This document shows, piece after piece, positions 16,318-25,256 of a stretch of 64,000 bases of DNA (positions are counted from its first letter, which is position 1; each line of letters opens with the position of its first letter). The DNA is from Aureimonas sp. Leaf324 (lineage in GTDB: Bacteria; Pseudomonadota; Alphaproteobacteria; Rhizobiales; Rhizobiaceae), in NCBI RefSeq assembly GCF_001423245.1, contig NZ_LMOH01000025.1, forward strand, positions 207,580 to 271,579. The letters run 5' to 3'. A program made the position numbers and the translations under genes. Below the pieces are notes generated by a model that had not been told where the DNA came from, searched no databases, and saw only the letters and a program-made list of their open reading frames with translations.

Positions 16318-19300
16318 GAGCAAGAACCTCCGCGGGCAAACGCATCTCGATCTGGAAACGCCCCTCGCCCGTCGAACGGCGGATCTGCGTGTCCAATTGA
16401 CGAGAAGACGTTTGAACCAGAAGGGTTCCAAATCCCGGCTCGCCATCATCGGCCTTGGTTCGGTCGGATTGTTCCAGCCAGGAGAAGTCCAGCCCGTCGT
16501 CCTGCAAGGTCCACGACACGAGAAGCCGCCCGCTATCTGCTCCGAGCGCCCCGTATTTGTAGGAATTGGTCGCCCATTCGTGGAGAAGGAGGGCGAGCGG
16601 CGAAAGGTAGCGCCCGTCGATCGTGGCGCTCGGGCCTTCGAGTTCGATATCGGCCTGCCCGCGATAGGCCGCCAGCGTCGTCTCGAGAAGTTCGCCGAGA
16701 TCGATCGCGTACTGCTCGCCCGAGGGGGCGGCCAGCGAATGGGCCCGGCCGAGCGCCGCGATCCGCTCGCGCATCCCGCGCGAGAAGGCCCGCACGTCGG
16801 AATGGGTGCGCGAACCTGCCGTGATCATCCCGCCGATGATGGCGAAGAGGTTCTTCACCCGGTGGTTCATCTCGCGCAGCATGATCTCGCGCGTGTTGGT
16901 CGCCTCGCGCTCGGTGGTCACGTCGATCGAGACGCCGACGAGGCGCCGGGGCGCAGAATCGGCGACGAGACGTCCGAACCCCTTGAGGTAGCGCGTCTCG
17001 CCGTCCTGCGCGGCCACGCGAAAACTCGCCTCGAAGTCCGCCTCGCCCGAGGCCGCGCGCCCGAGTTCCTCCTCGATGCGCTCGCGGTCCTCCGGCTCGA
17101 TCGTCGCCAGGAGGTTCTCGATGCGATGCGTCTCGGCATCGTCCGCCCCGAAGAGGTCGCGCTCGGTGGGGTCGAGGATCACCTGGCCGCTGTCGGGCAG
17201 ATATTCCCAGATGCCGATGCCGCCGGCCTTCACCGCCAGATCCAGGCGCTCGCGCTCGGCGGTCAGTTCGCGCTCCAGCGACAGGGCGTCGGTGATGTCG
17301 GTGAAGACCAGCGTCACGCCGTCGACGCTGTCGGTCTGCGTGCGGTAGGGCATGATGCGCAAGGACAGCGTCCGGTCGGCCTTGCGCAGCGTGACGCGCC
17401 TTTGCATCGGCGCATTCCCCTCGAGCACGGCCTCGGCGTCGCCGAGATAGGCGTCGTCGTCGAGGCGGCTCGTCATGTCGGCGAGCGGGCGACCGCGGTC
17501 GGAGGGCTGGAACGGAAAGAGCTTGAGCGCGGCGGCCGTGAACGAGCGCAGGCACAGGTTGCGATCGAGGACGACCACGGCGAGCTCGGTCGATTCGAAG
17601 AAGTTGCGAAGGTCGGCGTTGGCGACGGTGATCTGGTCGACCTTGCCCTTCAGCTCGTCGTTGACGGTGGACAGCTCCTCGTTCGTCGACTGAAGCTCCT
17701 CGTTCATCGACATCATTTCTTCATTGGAGCTTTTGAGCTCCTCGTTCGCCGTCTCCAGCTCCTCCACGGTCGAACGCAGGCGATGGCGCGTCGAGCGCAG
17801 CTCGTGCTCCAGCGTCTCCAGGTGATCGTCGCCGTCGCTCATCGCCACGAGGTCGGGGTCCGAGGCCGCGTGGAAAGGCGCCGTCTCGCGAAACACGAAG
17901 AGGAACGTGCCGTCCGGCATCGGATCGCACACGACCTGCACCTCCTGGGTGCCGTATTCGGACTTCACCTCGACCGCGTTCACGACGAGCCGCTTGCCGT
18001 TGTCGCGGACCTGACGAAGGAGCGGGCCGACGACGCTGCGAAGGCCCGGCTTGGCGAGCGAGGTCGCGCTGGAGCCGCCCGCCCGCGAGACGGGGAAGTC
18101 GAAGAAGCGGCTGAGCGGCCCGTGCGCGGCGGCGATGTTGCCGTCCTGATCCAGCACCAGCGTCGCCGGGGCGTAGCGGTCGACGATCCGGCGCAGGAGC
18201 GCCGTCTCGTCGCTGTCCTGACCGCCGAGCCGTCGCCCGCCGGCGTCGGCGGAGCGCACCGGGCGGCGCATGCCGCTGCCCGGCAGGTCGATCGGATATT
18301 GCGGCGCGCCGGGCGAGCGCTCGAAGAGGCGCGCCTGATGGTCGATCGCCGGAAACAGGTATTCGAATCGGCTGACGCTCTCGGACGGACCGAGGAAGAG
18401 GTATCCGCCCGGCCGCACGGCGTAGTGCATCAGCGGGATCACCGACTGCTGCAGGCGATCGTCGAAGTAGATGAGGAGGTTCCGGCACGACAGAAGGTCG
18501 ATGCGCGAGAACGGCGGATCCTTGACGAGGCTGTGCGGCGAGAAGCGGATAAGGTCGCGGATCGCCGGGACGATCGCGAAGCTTTCCGCATGGGGCACGA
18601 CGTAGCGCTCGCGCCAGTCGGCGGGAATGTCGGCGAGCGCGGAGGCGGGATAGATCCCGTCGCGGGCGATGCGCAGCATGCGCTCGTCGATGTCGGTGGC
18701 GAAGATCTGGACGCCGAGCGGCTGGCCGGTCTCGCGCGCGACCTCCGCAAAGATCATCGCGATCGAATAGGCCTCCTCACCGCTCGAGCAGCCGGGCACC
18801 CAGACGCGCAGGTCCTCCTCGCCCGCGTGCTCGCGCATCAGGAGCTCGATCGCCTTCTCGCGCAGGACCTTGAAATGTTCGGCGTCGCGGAAGAAGCGCG
18901 TGACGTTGATCAGGAGATCGCGAAACAGCGCCTCGCATTCGGCGCCGTCGGCGCGAAGGCGCGCGACGTAGCTGCGGCCCGTGTCGAGGCCGAGGACATG
19001 CATGCGGCGCTCCACCCGACGCACCAGGGTCGAGCGCTTGTAGCCGGAAAAGTCGTGCCCCACCGCGCTGCGCAGGACGCGCGTCAGGTCGCCCACGAGA
19101 TCGGCGCCGAAGCCGGCCTCGGTTTCCGTCGTCTCGCTCTCGCGCCGGCGGAAGAACGAGGAGAGGCAGGCAAGGATCTCGCCCGGCGATTTGATGAAGT
19201 CGACGAGGCCCGTGCCGACCGCCGAGACCGGCATGCCGTCGTATTTCGCGGTCGAGGGATCCTGCACGACGCAGAGGCCGCCGTGCTCCTTGACGGCGCG

Positions 19301-19780
19301 CAGGCCCGTCGTGCCGTCCCCCCCGGTCCCCGACAGGATCACGCAGGCCGCGCGGGTCTGCTGGTCGCCGGCCAGCGAGACGAAGAAATCGTCGATCGGA
19401 CGCCGCAGTCCCCGTGGCTGGGCGAACTCGGTCAGCTCCAGCACCCCGTCGCTGACGATGAGCCCGTGGCCGGGCGGGATGATGTAGACGGTTTCCGCCT
19501 GCAGACGCTCGCCGCCCTCGCTCTGCACGACGGTCAGCGGCGTGTGGCGGTCGAGAAGCTGGGCCAGCATGCTCTCATGATAGGGGTCGAGGTGCTGCAC
19601 CACGACGAAGGCCATGCCGGTCGGCACCTTGGCCGCGCCCAGCATCTCGCGCAGCGCTTCGAGACCACCCGCCGACGCGCCCACCCCGATGATCGGCAGA
19701 AAGGGAATACCCTCCTGCCCCTCGTTGTCGGTCGTTATCCCGGACGATTGGCGATCCATGTCCTGCGACGCGTCATCCAT
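16310..19780 (-). CDS. CheB-CheR-PAS-PAS-HWE sensory histidine kinase
   Basis: A 1156-residue cytoplasmic fusion. Order: a CheB methylesterase domain (about 28-210) with the triad Ser36, His63, Asp155; a CheR methyltransferase domain (about 225-490) with SAM motif VWVPGCSSGEEAYS (327-340); a degenerate PAS-like region (535-635); a heptad coiled coil (about 655-728, ELKSSNEEMMSMNEELQSTN); PAS (730-835); PAS (845-960); and an HWE/HisKA_2 kinase with His973 (REMNHRVKNLF), N-box LLHEWATNSYKYGAL and the HWE signature Trp1101/Glu1103. It has no membrane segment. Start and stop overlap the LOV and receiver genes by 8 bases each. The input is probably delivered by the LOV protein; whether the CheB/CheR parts modify chemoreceptors is unknown. 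Confidence 0.93.
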   Translation of the reverse strand: MDDASQDMDRQSSGITTDNEGQEGIPFLPIIGVGASAGGLEALREMLGAAKVPTGMAFVVVQHLDPYHESMLAQLLDRHTPLTVVQSEGGERLQAETVYIIPPGHGLIVSDGVLELTEFAQPRGLRRPIDDFFVSLAGDQQTRAACVILSGTGGDGTTGLRAVKEHGGLCVVQDPSTAKYDGMPVSAVGTGLVDFIKSPGEILACLSSFFRRRESETTETEAGFGADLVGDLTRVLRSAVGHDFSGYKRSTLVRRVERRMHVLGLDTGRSYVARLRADGAECEALFRDLLINVTRFFRDAEHFKVLREKAIELLMREHAGEEDLRVWVPGCSSGEEAYSIAMIFAEVARETGQPLGVQIFATDIDERMLRIARDGIYPASALADIPADWRERYVVPHAESFAIVPAIRDLIRFSPHSLVKDPPFSRIDLLSCRNLLIYFDDRLQQSVIPLMHYAVRPGGYLFLGPSESVSRFEYLFPAIDHQARLFERSPGAPQYPIDLPGSGMRRPVRSADAGGRRLGGQDSDETALLRRIVDRYAPATLVLDQDGNIAAAHGPLSRFFDFPVSRAGGSSATSLAKPGLRSVVGPLLRQVRDNGKRLVVNAVEVKSEYGTQEVQVVCDPMPDGTFLFVFRETAPFHAASDPDLVAMSDGDDHLETLEHELRSTRHRLRSTVEELETANEELKSSNEEMMSMNEELQSTNEELSTVNDELKGKVDQITVANADLRNFFESTELAVVVLDRNLCLRSFTAAALKLFPFQPSDRGRPLADMTSRLDDDAYLGDAEAVLEGNAPMQRRVTLRKADRTLSLRIMPYRTQTDSVDGVTLVFTDITDALSLERELTAERERLDLAVKAGGIGIWEYLPDSGQVILDPTERDLFGADDAETHRIENLLATIEPEDRERIEEELGRAASGEADFEASFRVAAQDGETRYLKGFGRLVADSAPRRLVGVSIDVTTEREATNTREIMLREMNHRVKNLFAIIGGMITAGSRTHSDVRAFSRGMRERIAALGRAHSLAAPSGEQYAIDLGELLETTLAAYRGQADIELEGPSATIDGRYLSPLALLLHEWATNSYKYGALGADSGRLLVSWTLQDDGLDFSWLEQSDRTKADDGEPGFGTLLVQTSSRQLDTQIRRSTGEGRFQIEMRLPAEVLARV

Positions 19781-20321
19781 CGAGTTCGGCGAGCCTCAGC
19801 TTGGCCTGGGCGACCGTGGCGGCCGTGTTGGCGATCGTCATCAAGGTGCCTTCGATGACGATTCCCGTGTCGGCAAGCTTCGGCTTCAGTTCGAGAAGCG
19901 TACGCGCGAGCTCGCGGTCGTAGGCGGCCAGAAGCTCCGGCTGCGAGCGGCTGACGTCGAACTGCGAGGCGAAAATGAAGTCGCAGCGGCCGGACTGATT
20001 GCGCAGCTTCGACATGAAAAGAAGATTGACGAAGGGATGGCCGTCCTTGTGGAAGTTCACGATCGGCGTGCGGACGGTGTCCTGCGTGTCGGAAGCGAGG
20101 AACATGCGGATGCGCTCGCGCGCCTCGCTGTTGTCGGCGTCCCGCTGGAGCATGCGGCAATTGCGCCCGACGACATCGGCCGCCGTATAGCCGGTCAGTT
20201 CCTCGAAGGCGTCGTTCACGCGCAGGAGCGGATTGTCTTCGCCGCAGGCCGCCAGCGCGATGGCCACGCTGGCCCGCTCGAAATAGGTTTCGAGCTGCGG
20301 CGGAATGGAGTGCGACTGCAA
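19773..20321 (-). CDS. Short LOV-domain blue-light photoreceptor
   Basis: A 182-residue protein whose residues 25-125 form a LOV (PAS) domain. The flavin motif GRNCRMLQ gives the photo-adduct Cys55, and the other FMN contacts are in place: Asn54, Arg56, Gln59, Asn89 (IVNFHKDG), Asn99 (FVNLLFMS) and Gln120 (ASQFDVS). Met57 replaces the usual Phe of GRNCRFLQ. The 55-residue helical tail (about 128-182) fits the J-alpha/dimerisation helix of short LOV proteins. It has no kinase of its own; its stop overlaps the start of the CheB-CheR-HWE kinase by 8 bases, so the kinase is the natural partner. Confidence 0.93.
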   Translation of the reverse strand: MQSHSIPPQLETYFERASVAIALAACGEDNPLLRVNDAFEELTGYTAADVVGRNCRMLQRDADNSEARERIRMFLASDTQDTVRTPIVNFHKDGHPFVNLLFMSKLRNQSGRCDFIFASQFDVSRSQPELLAAYDRELARTLLELKPKLADTGIVIEGTLMTIANTAATVAQAKLRLAELDG

Positions 20322-20554
20322 GTCAACGACCTTTCGGAACGGCGGCGCCTTCGCGCTGCCCTAGCATGGATGCGCACGGCAACCCATGCGGCCGAAGGCA
20401 TCGCGCGCCAACACTTAAGGTCTTTCCCGATCGAATGCGAGAAGCGCCTCGGTCTCGAGGTCCGCCCGAAGCGTCTGACGACCACGATCGCAGCGCTCGC
20501 CACGGCCGTGCCGGTGCCCGCACCAAGGTTCCGACGCCCACTTTTTCCTTCGCT

Positions 20555-20719
20555 TCAGGCTGCTCCGTGGAGGCAGAGCACGAGAGCCGACAGCCAGACG
20601 ATCGTCGACAGGATCATTCCGGTCGCGAGCCCGCGGGCCGGCGCGAGAGTGCCATGACGATCCTGCTGCCGGCGCCTGACCGTTCGAACCTGCTGGATGT
20701 GTCGGATTGCTCGAGCCAT
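20555..20719 (-). CDS. Small single-span membrane protein, unknown
   Basis: A 54-residue protein starting MARAIRHIQQVRTVRRRQQD, with a very basic N-terminal half and one C-terminal hydrophobic helix (MILSTIVWLSALVLCLHG). The ATG at 20719 has AAGGGAA seven bases upstream. It lies on the same strand as, and 233 bases upstream of, the LOV gene. No family recognised. Confidence 0.45.
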   Translation of the reverse strand: MARAIRHIQQVRTVRRRQQDRHGTLAPARGLATGMILSTIVWLSALVLCLHGAA

Positions 20720-20834
20720 GCCATATTCCCTTCGCGAAAGGGAACGCAGCAACCCGCTCGCCGGGTTCAGGCCGAAATCCGTAGGCGGGATGATTTCCCG
20801 CCCGTCTCGAGTCGCCACACTGCCGAGGTGTTAC

Positions 20835-21029
20835 ATGGACCAGCACAGGGATGTCATCTGGAGCGAGGACGAGTGCGTCGCGAGGCTCCTCCAGCTTCTG
20901 CCGGACGAGGCGGCGAGAGAGGCGGTCCGGGCCCGCCGTGCCGACGTCGCGCAACTGTTCCGCGACGCCTATGCCGACGGCGTCGAGAACGGGATACTTG
21001 CAGCGCGCGCGGCCGATCCGCTCCTGTAG
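20835..21029 (+). CDS. Small hypothetical protein (64 residues)
   Basis: Begins MDQHRDVIWSEDECVARLLQ and ends GILAARAADPLL. It is helical and acidic, with no signal or membrane segment. GAGG at 20825-20828 is well spaced before the ATG. The frame is open further upstream, but the Shine-Dalgarno match decides this start. The function is unknown; small proteins of this size near rhizobial stress and light genes are often uncharacterised. Confidence 0.5.
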   Translation: MDQHRDVIWSEDECVARLLQLLPDEAAREAVRARRADVAQLFRDAYADGVENGILAARAADPLL

Positions 21030-21074
21030 CGATCCGGCGGACCGGACCGCGGGAGACCCGCGAAGCCGCGCACG

Positions 21075-22118
21075 TCAGCGCAAGGGCTGGTCGGCACTCG
21101 CCAGGCCTCTGCGCCGGACCAGCGCATCGTTCAACGTCGATTTCAAACGCTGGCGAAGCGGGATGTCGTAGAAGCGGGTGATGATCGGCGTGACGCAGCA
21201 GAAGGCCGCGACCAGCCCGACCATGCCGATCCAGGGTGCGAGGCCGGCCTTGCCGGCAGCCAGACTGCCGATCGACAGAAGCGAGTAATGGAGCGCGTAG
21301 ACGGGATAGGAGATCTCGCCGAGCCACCTGGCGCCGATGAAGGACCGGCTGTGGGCGCCGAGGATCACGAAGAGCGGCGTCAGGACGACCACGAAGACGA
21401 GGTCGTAGAGCGGGTGCTTGATCGGTGCGACGAGTGCCGCGAAGAGGAGGGCCGCCAGGAGATAGGGGTTGATCCGCCACTGCGGCAGGCGATCCAGGAC
21501 GTCGTAGAGAAGCAGTCCCATCGAGAACGAGAAGACGACCCGCACGAGGCCGACCTGGAACGTGTCGATCGTTCCGCCCGCCCCGAACAGGCCGCCGTAA
21601 GCGATCGGCACAAGCATCGGGCCGGAGACGAGCAGGATGAGCATGAGCGCGCCTCTCGTCAGATGCCTCGCCCATTTCGCGTAGGCGAAGTTGGCGAGAA
21701 GCTCGAACATCAGCGACCAAGCGGGTACGTTCAGGAACATGTAGGCGCCGACGATGGGCGTCGGCAGAAGGAGGAGGTTCAGCGTGCCGCCGGATACGAT
21801 CTCCTCGAGCGACGGGGCGCCCGGATCGTGCAGGACGAAGAGCGCCACGGCCCGCAGAAGCGCCAGGAGAAACCCGAGGAGCAGCACCGGATAAAGCCGC
21901 GCCACCCGCAGGATCGCGAATTGCGCGAAGGACATCCCGTCGACCAGCCGCTGGCGATAGGCGTGCGCGATCACGAAGCCGCTCAGCGCGAAGAAGAAGT
22001 CGACCGCGAGATAGCCGACCGGGGCCCTGAGGTAGGGAACGGTCGCGATATGATAAAGAACGACGGCGAGCGCGGCGATGCCGCGCATACCATCGAGAGC
22101 GACGTAGTGGCGGGTCAT
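21075..22118 (-). CDS. Acyltransferase-3 family membrane O-acyltransferase
   Basis: A 347-residue protein with about ten membrane segments and the family entry MTRHYVALDGMRGIAALAVV with conserved YH (LYHIATV) and R (ILRVARLYPV) positions. Such enzymes (OafA, ExoZ, NodX type) O-acetylate polysaccharides or lipids from the inner membrane. The ATG at 22118 overlaps the stop of the Wzy-like gene by four bases, placing it in the polysaccharide operon, where it would add acetyl groups to the repeat unit. Confidence 0.9.
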   Translation of the reverse strand: MTRHYVALDGMRGIAALAVVLYHIATVPYLRAPVGYLAVDFFFALSGFVIAHAYRQRLVDGMSFAQFAILRVARLYPVLLLGFLLALLRAVALFVLHDPGAPSLEEIVSGGTLNLLLLPTPIVGAYMFLNVPAWSLMFELLANFAYAKWARHLTRGALMLILLVSGPMLVPIAYGGLFGAGGTIDTFQVGLVRVVFSFSMGLLLYDVLDRLPQWRINPYLLAALLFAALVAPIKHPLYDLVFVVVLTPLFVILGAHSRSFIGARWLGEISYPVYALHYSLLSIGSLAAGKAGLAPWIGMVGLVAAFCCVTPIITRFYDIPLRQRLKSTLNDALVRRRGLASADQPLR

Positions 22119-23338
22119 CGCGGCGCGGCTCCGGCGGCAACGATCCCCTCGGTCGCCCCGAAGCGCCGTCGGGGCTCCGTGTCCGCGCGGTTGCCGGCCG
22201 GGGCCGGCCCCGCCCTTCGACCCGCCTCGGCCGGAGCGCAGGCCGCGAAGATGCCGACGATCACGAGAAGGAAATGCGTCGGCGTGGCCAGCGCATTGTC
22301 GGTGATCGAGATGGCAAGAAACCCGATCAGCGCGAAGATCGGCGCGTTGTCGCCGCGTCCCCACTTCTGCTTCGCGTACCAGACCGTCGCCACAAGAAGG
22401 ATGTAGAACACCCAGACCCCGACATGGCCAAGTTCCACGAGAAGCCGCAGATAGTCGTTGTGGGCAGCCATGGACTGGAACAGGATGTAAACCTCACGCG
22501 GGGTCGACCAGTACTGGTGACCGAAGCCGATCCCGAACTCGGGATACATCGACGACAGTTCCTCCAGCCATGGCCACATGATCTCGCGCCCGCTGAGGCC
22601 GCTGCCCGTGGCCCGCGCGGCGTAGCGCATGTAGGCGAGCGGTCCGATGACGCAGGCGGCCGCAACGCCGACGGCCAGTCCTGTGATCTTCTGGCTGATC
22701 GTCCGACGCCTGGAGAACAGGAAGGTCAGCGCGCAGACGCCGAGCGCGACCGCGAAGGCGACGCGGGCGCTGGTCAGGATCATGATCCCGGCGTTCATCA
22801 GGAGGAGGACGTAATATTTCTGCCGGCCGAGTTCTGTGAGGAGTAGCGAGGCCAGCATGCCAGACATCGCAAGCCCGCCGAGGAACGCCGCGTTCAGCGA
22901 ACCGCCGAAGCGCGCCTGCCCCGTATTGAACTCGACCGAAAACGCCGACCGCAACCCGACGACCTGATAGGCGAACCCGATGACCGCGCAGGCCACGGCG
23001 AACCAGGCGGCGGAGATCAGGATCGTGTCGCGATCGGTGGCCGTCGGTCGGGCCGACAGGAGCAGATAGATCAGAATGTATTGGTTCAGAGCGTTGAGGA
23101 GATACGACCACTGGAAGTCGGGGTAGTCCGTCATCGCCCCGAGAAAAAAGATCATGACGGTGATGAACACGAGGTTCGCGAGCGCGAAAAGGTTCAACTC
23201 CCGCCCGACGAGGAACAGCCCGCCAGCCAGGAGGAACAGCGACTTCACCAGCGCGTTCGCCGCCTCGATCTTGAAGAGGTCACCGATGTTCAGGACGAAG
23301 GCCGCGTAGGCGGCCAGATACATCAGTCGAAATTGCAT
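22115..23338 (-). CDS. O-antigen ligase/polymerase-like membrane protein (Wzy type)
   Basis: A 407-residue protein with about ten to twelve hydrophobic segments and a long extracytoplasmic loop ahead of the HNDYLRLLVELGHVG motif, which is the signature region of the Wzy/WaaL O-antigen ligase family. It probably joins lipid-linked repeat units at the periplasmic face. The ATG at 23338 was preferred over a GTG at 23395. Its end overlaps the acyltransferase start. A second protein of this family lies at 36205-37749, so one may polymerise and the other ligate or serve a different polymer. Confidence 0.85.
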   Translation of the reverse strand: MQFRLMYLAAYAAFVLNIGDLFKIEAANALVKSLFLLAGGLFLVGRELNLFALANLVFITVMIFFLGAMTDYPDFQWSYLLNALNQYILIYLLLSARPTATDRDTILISAAWFAVACAVIGFAYQVVGLRSAFSVEFNTGQARFGGSLNAAFLGGLAMSGMLASLLLTELGRQKYYVLLLMNAGIMILTSARVAFAVALGVCALTFLFSRRRTISQKITGLAVGVAAACVIGPLAYMRYAARATGSGLSGREIMWPWLEELSSMYPEFGIGFGHQYWSTPREVYILFQSMAAHNDYLRLLVELGHVGVWVFYILLVATVWYAKQKWGRGDNAPIFALIGFLAISITDNALATPTHFLLVIVGIFAACAPAEAGRRAGPAPAGNRADTEPRRRFGATEGIVAAGAAPR

Positions 23339-23396
23339 CGCTCGCAGGCCCTGATCGAAGTCGGTCGGACACTGCCCGATCGGTGCGCGCGTCACA

Positions 23397-23430
23397 AGGT
23401 CGGGTCGGGTCGACCACCCGAACCCGACCT
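23397..23430 (-). terminator. Hairpin between RTX gene and Wzy-like gene
   Basis: AGGTCGGGTCGGGT (23397-23410) pairs with ACCCGAACCCGACCT (23416-23430) around a five-base loop with one bulged base. It lies between two minus-strand genes. Only a short TTG follows the stem, so it may be an attenuating or Rho-assisted stop, not a full intrinsic terminator. Confidence 0.45.
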
Positions 23431-23490
23431 GCGAAAACGGCCGCCGATGATGACTCGCCAGCGGCCGCCGGAATGATCGATATCTCGCGC

Positions 23491-24519
23491 TCAGCCGACG
23501 AGGATATGAGCGTTGTCGAGGAAATCGAGGTTCTTGCCAACATAGGCGATGTCCTGCGCCGCACCGCCGCCGGTGCCGTCCGCGTCGTAGGACAGGTAGC
23601 CGGTCGCCTTGTCGTAGATGACCTGGCCATGGTCGGCGTTCGCCGCGGTGCCCACGACGAAATCCGTCCCGGCGAGATGGCCGTCGACGGCCGTCAGGTT
23701 GGTGAAGACCGACTTGTTCAGCTTGATGAAGTCGTTGCCGTCGAAATCGAAGATCTGGTCGCGGTTCGACGCCCCGAAATGGCTGAAGGCGAAGGTGTCG
23801 GAACCGCCCTTGCCCCAGAGCTGGTCGTTGCCCGCGCCGCCGTCGATGACGTTGTCGCCCTTCGAGCCGGTGATCAGGTTGTTGAGGTCGTTGCCCGTCC
23901 CGTCGATATTGCCGGTCTTGAGGCGCAGGTTCTCGACGCCCGCGCTGCGGTTGAGGTCGACCGAGGCGCTGGTCCAGATCGTGTCGATGCCGGCGTCGGG
24001 ACCGGCGACATACTCGTCGCTGCTGTCGAACGTGTAGGCGTCGTTGCCGCTCGACCCCTGATAGGTGTCGACACCGCCGCGCCCGTCGAGGAAGTCGTTG
24101 CCGCTGCTGCCGACGAACGTGTCCACGTTGTCGCTGCCGTAGATCACGAAGCGCTCGACATGGCTGGCGACGATCGTGCCACCCGCGCCCACGGCGAGGT
24201 TGGCGCCGGTGTCGGTCGCGGTCATCGTGATGGTCGCGGTGTTGGAGGCGAGCTCCAAGCTGTCGGTGCCCGCGCCACCATTGTAGATCGTGGTGCCGAC
24301 GACCGCGTCGTTCGCCTTGACGATCAGGCGGTCGTTGCCGTCGCCGCCCGAGAAGGCGGACGAGGCGAAGGTTCCGCCGGTCGGGACGGTGCGGAAAATG
24401 TCGTTGCCGGCCAGTCCGGCCACGAGCGCGTTCGTGTAGCCGGAGGCAGACAGGGTATCGTCGCCCGTGGTCAGGGGCAGGTAGTCGTCGACGTTGCCGA
24501 CAGTCACGATGTTCGCCAT
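23491..24519 (-). CDS. Secreted RTX calcium-binding protein (342 residues)
   Basis: A glycine/aspartate-rich protein with hemolysin-type calcium-binding nonapeptides at about residues 36-65 (GLAGNDIFR, GGDGNDRL), 135-160 (GSSGNDFLDGRGGVDT) and 220-245 (GGAGNDQLWGKGGSDTF). It has no N-terminal signal peptide. The C-terminal tail (AQDIAYVGKNLDFLD, then a hydrophobic end) is of the type I secretion kind, so the ABC/MFP pair at 42429-45520 is its likely exporter. It contains no recognisable enzyme domain. A paralogue of the same plan lies at 49341-50399. A structural or adhesive matrix role is inference. Confidence 0.88.
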   Translation of the reverse strand: MANIVTVGNVDDYLPLTTGDDTLSASGYTNALVAGLAGNDIFRTVPTGGTFASSAFSGGDGNDRLIVKANDAVVGTTIYNGGAGTDSLELASNTATITMTATDTGANLAVGAGGTIVASHVERFVIYGSDNVDTFVGSSGNDFLDGRGGVDTYQGSSGNDAYTFDSSDEYVAGPDAGIDTIWTSASVDLNRSAGVENLRLKTGNIDGTGNDLNNLITGSKGDNVIDGGAGNDQLWGKGGSDTFAFSHFGASNRDQIFDFDGNDFIKLNKSVFTNLTAVDGHLAGTDFVVGTAANADHGQVIYDKATGYLSYDADGTGGGAAQDIAYVGKNLDFLDNAHILVG

Positions 24520-24565
24520 GGATCCCTCTCGAGGCTCGAGCCGACGGGGTTTTCAGCCGAGAGGG

Positions 24566-24594
24566 TTTATGCCCTTGCTCCGATCTATCGTCAA
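24566..24594 (-). promoter_or_regulatory. Promoter of the 342-residue RTX gene with shared 12-base element
   Basis: On the minus strand TTGACG (24594-24589), 17 bases, CATAAA (24571-24566), then 47 bases to the start codon. The spacer contains AGATCGGAGCAA (24586-24575), which is identical to a 12-mer in the same place of the promoter of the large RTX gene (28935-28924). Confidence 0.6.
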
Positions 24595-24731
24595 TTCTTC
24601 GTTATCTAAAGGAATGCGAAGAGTGCCGGCTTGGTGAATCCGCGCGGAGCGATCGGCAAGCCTCGATCCAGCGGTCCGGCCAGCGCTCGGGGACATCGCC
24701 GGCCGATAAGCGGTGCGACGCTCCTCCCCCC

Positions 24732-25256
24732 TTACGACGAGGGCGCTCCCGCCTGGGCCCGGGCTTCCCGCACGCGGGCCTCCTCGGCCTCCCACAGCGC
24801 GTTACCGGTGGCATTCGCGCTCGGGAAACGACCGTAGGGCCCCACTTCGATGTCGCTGCGGATGATGCGGGCGGGATTGCCCGCGACGATCGAGCGGGGC
24901 GGGACGTCCTTCGTCACGACGCTGCCCGAACCGACGATGCTGCCGTCGCCGATCTGGATGCCCGGCATGATGATGCTGCGCGCTCCGATGAAGCAGTGCC
25001 GCCCGATCCGGGTGTGGAGGTAGAGACCGCGCGTCATGTCGTGAGTGAGGATCGAGACGTCGAAGGCGACGTAGCTCTTCTCGCCGACATGGACACCGCG
25101 CGGGAACGTCTTGTCGAAGCGGGCGCTGAGCGAGAAGTTGGCGGTGGGATGAATGTCCATCTGCCAGACCCGGCAGTAGATCCACCATTTAGTCTTCACG
25201 ATGAGCTTGCGCACGCCGAGGAAGCGGTTGAGGCTGGGCAGCGTTCGTTTGGACAT
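24732..25256 (-). CDS. Hexapeptide-repeat acetyltransferase (WcaF/LbH type)
   Basis: A 174-residue left-handed beta-helix acyltransferase. Hexapeptide repeats run from about residue 35 to 130 (IHPTANFSLSA, IGRHCFIGARSIIMPGIQIG, GSIVGSGSVVTKDVPPRSIV), followed by the standard VAGNPARII end. His72 in SILTHDM is a plausible catalytic base. Such enzymes use acetyl-CoA to acetylate sugars of lipid-linked intermediates in the cytoplasm. It sits between two RTX genes within the polysaccharide locus, and a second, membrane-bound acyltransferase is also present there. Confidence 0.88.
   Translation of the reverse strand: MSKRTLPSLNRFLGVRKLIVKTKWWIYCRVWQMDIHPTANFSLSARFDKTFPRGVHVGEKSYVAFDVSILTHDMTRGLYLHTRIGRHCFIGARSIIMPGIQIGDGSIVGSGSVVTKDVPPRSIVAGNPARIIRSDIEVGPYGRFPSANATGNALWEAEEARVREARAQAGAPSS

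Noticed and set aside
16397..19858. A 1153-codon open frame opposite the CheB-CheR-HWE kinase
   Set aside because: It is a composition artefact of high GC; the minus strand encodes a complete multi-domain kinase with all catalytic residues.
20675..20700. A GGTTCGAAC stretch on the minus strand resembling a tRNA T-arm
   Set aside because: The flanking five bases on each side do not pair and no acceptor or anticodon stem can be drawn.
20741..20767. GGAAC followed by GGTT upstream of the 64-residue gene as an EcfG promoter
   Set aside because: The distance from GGAAC to TT is 20 bases, outside the 18-19 base spacing described for that sigma factor group.
23700..24110. Periodic repeats that could suggest a CRISPR or satellite array
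   Set aside because: The period comes from RTX nonapeptide coding (27 bases) with changing codons; repeats are not identical and there are no unique spacers.
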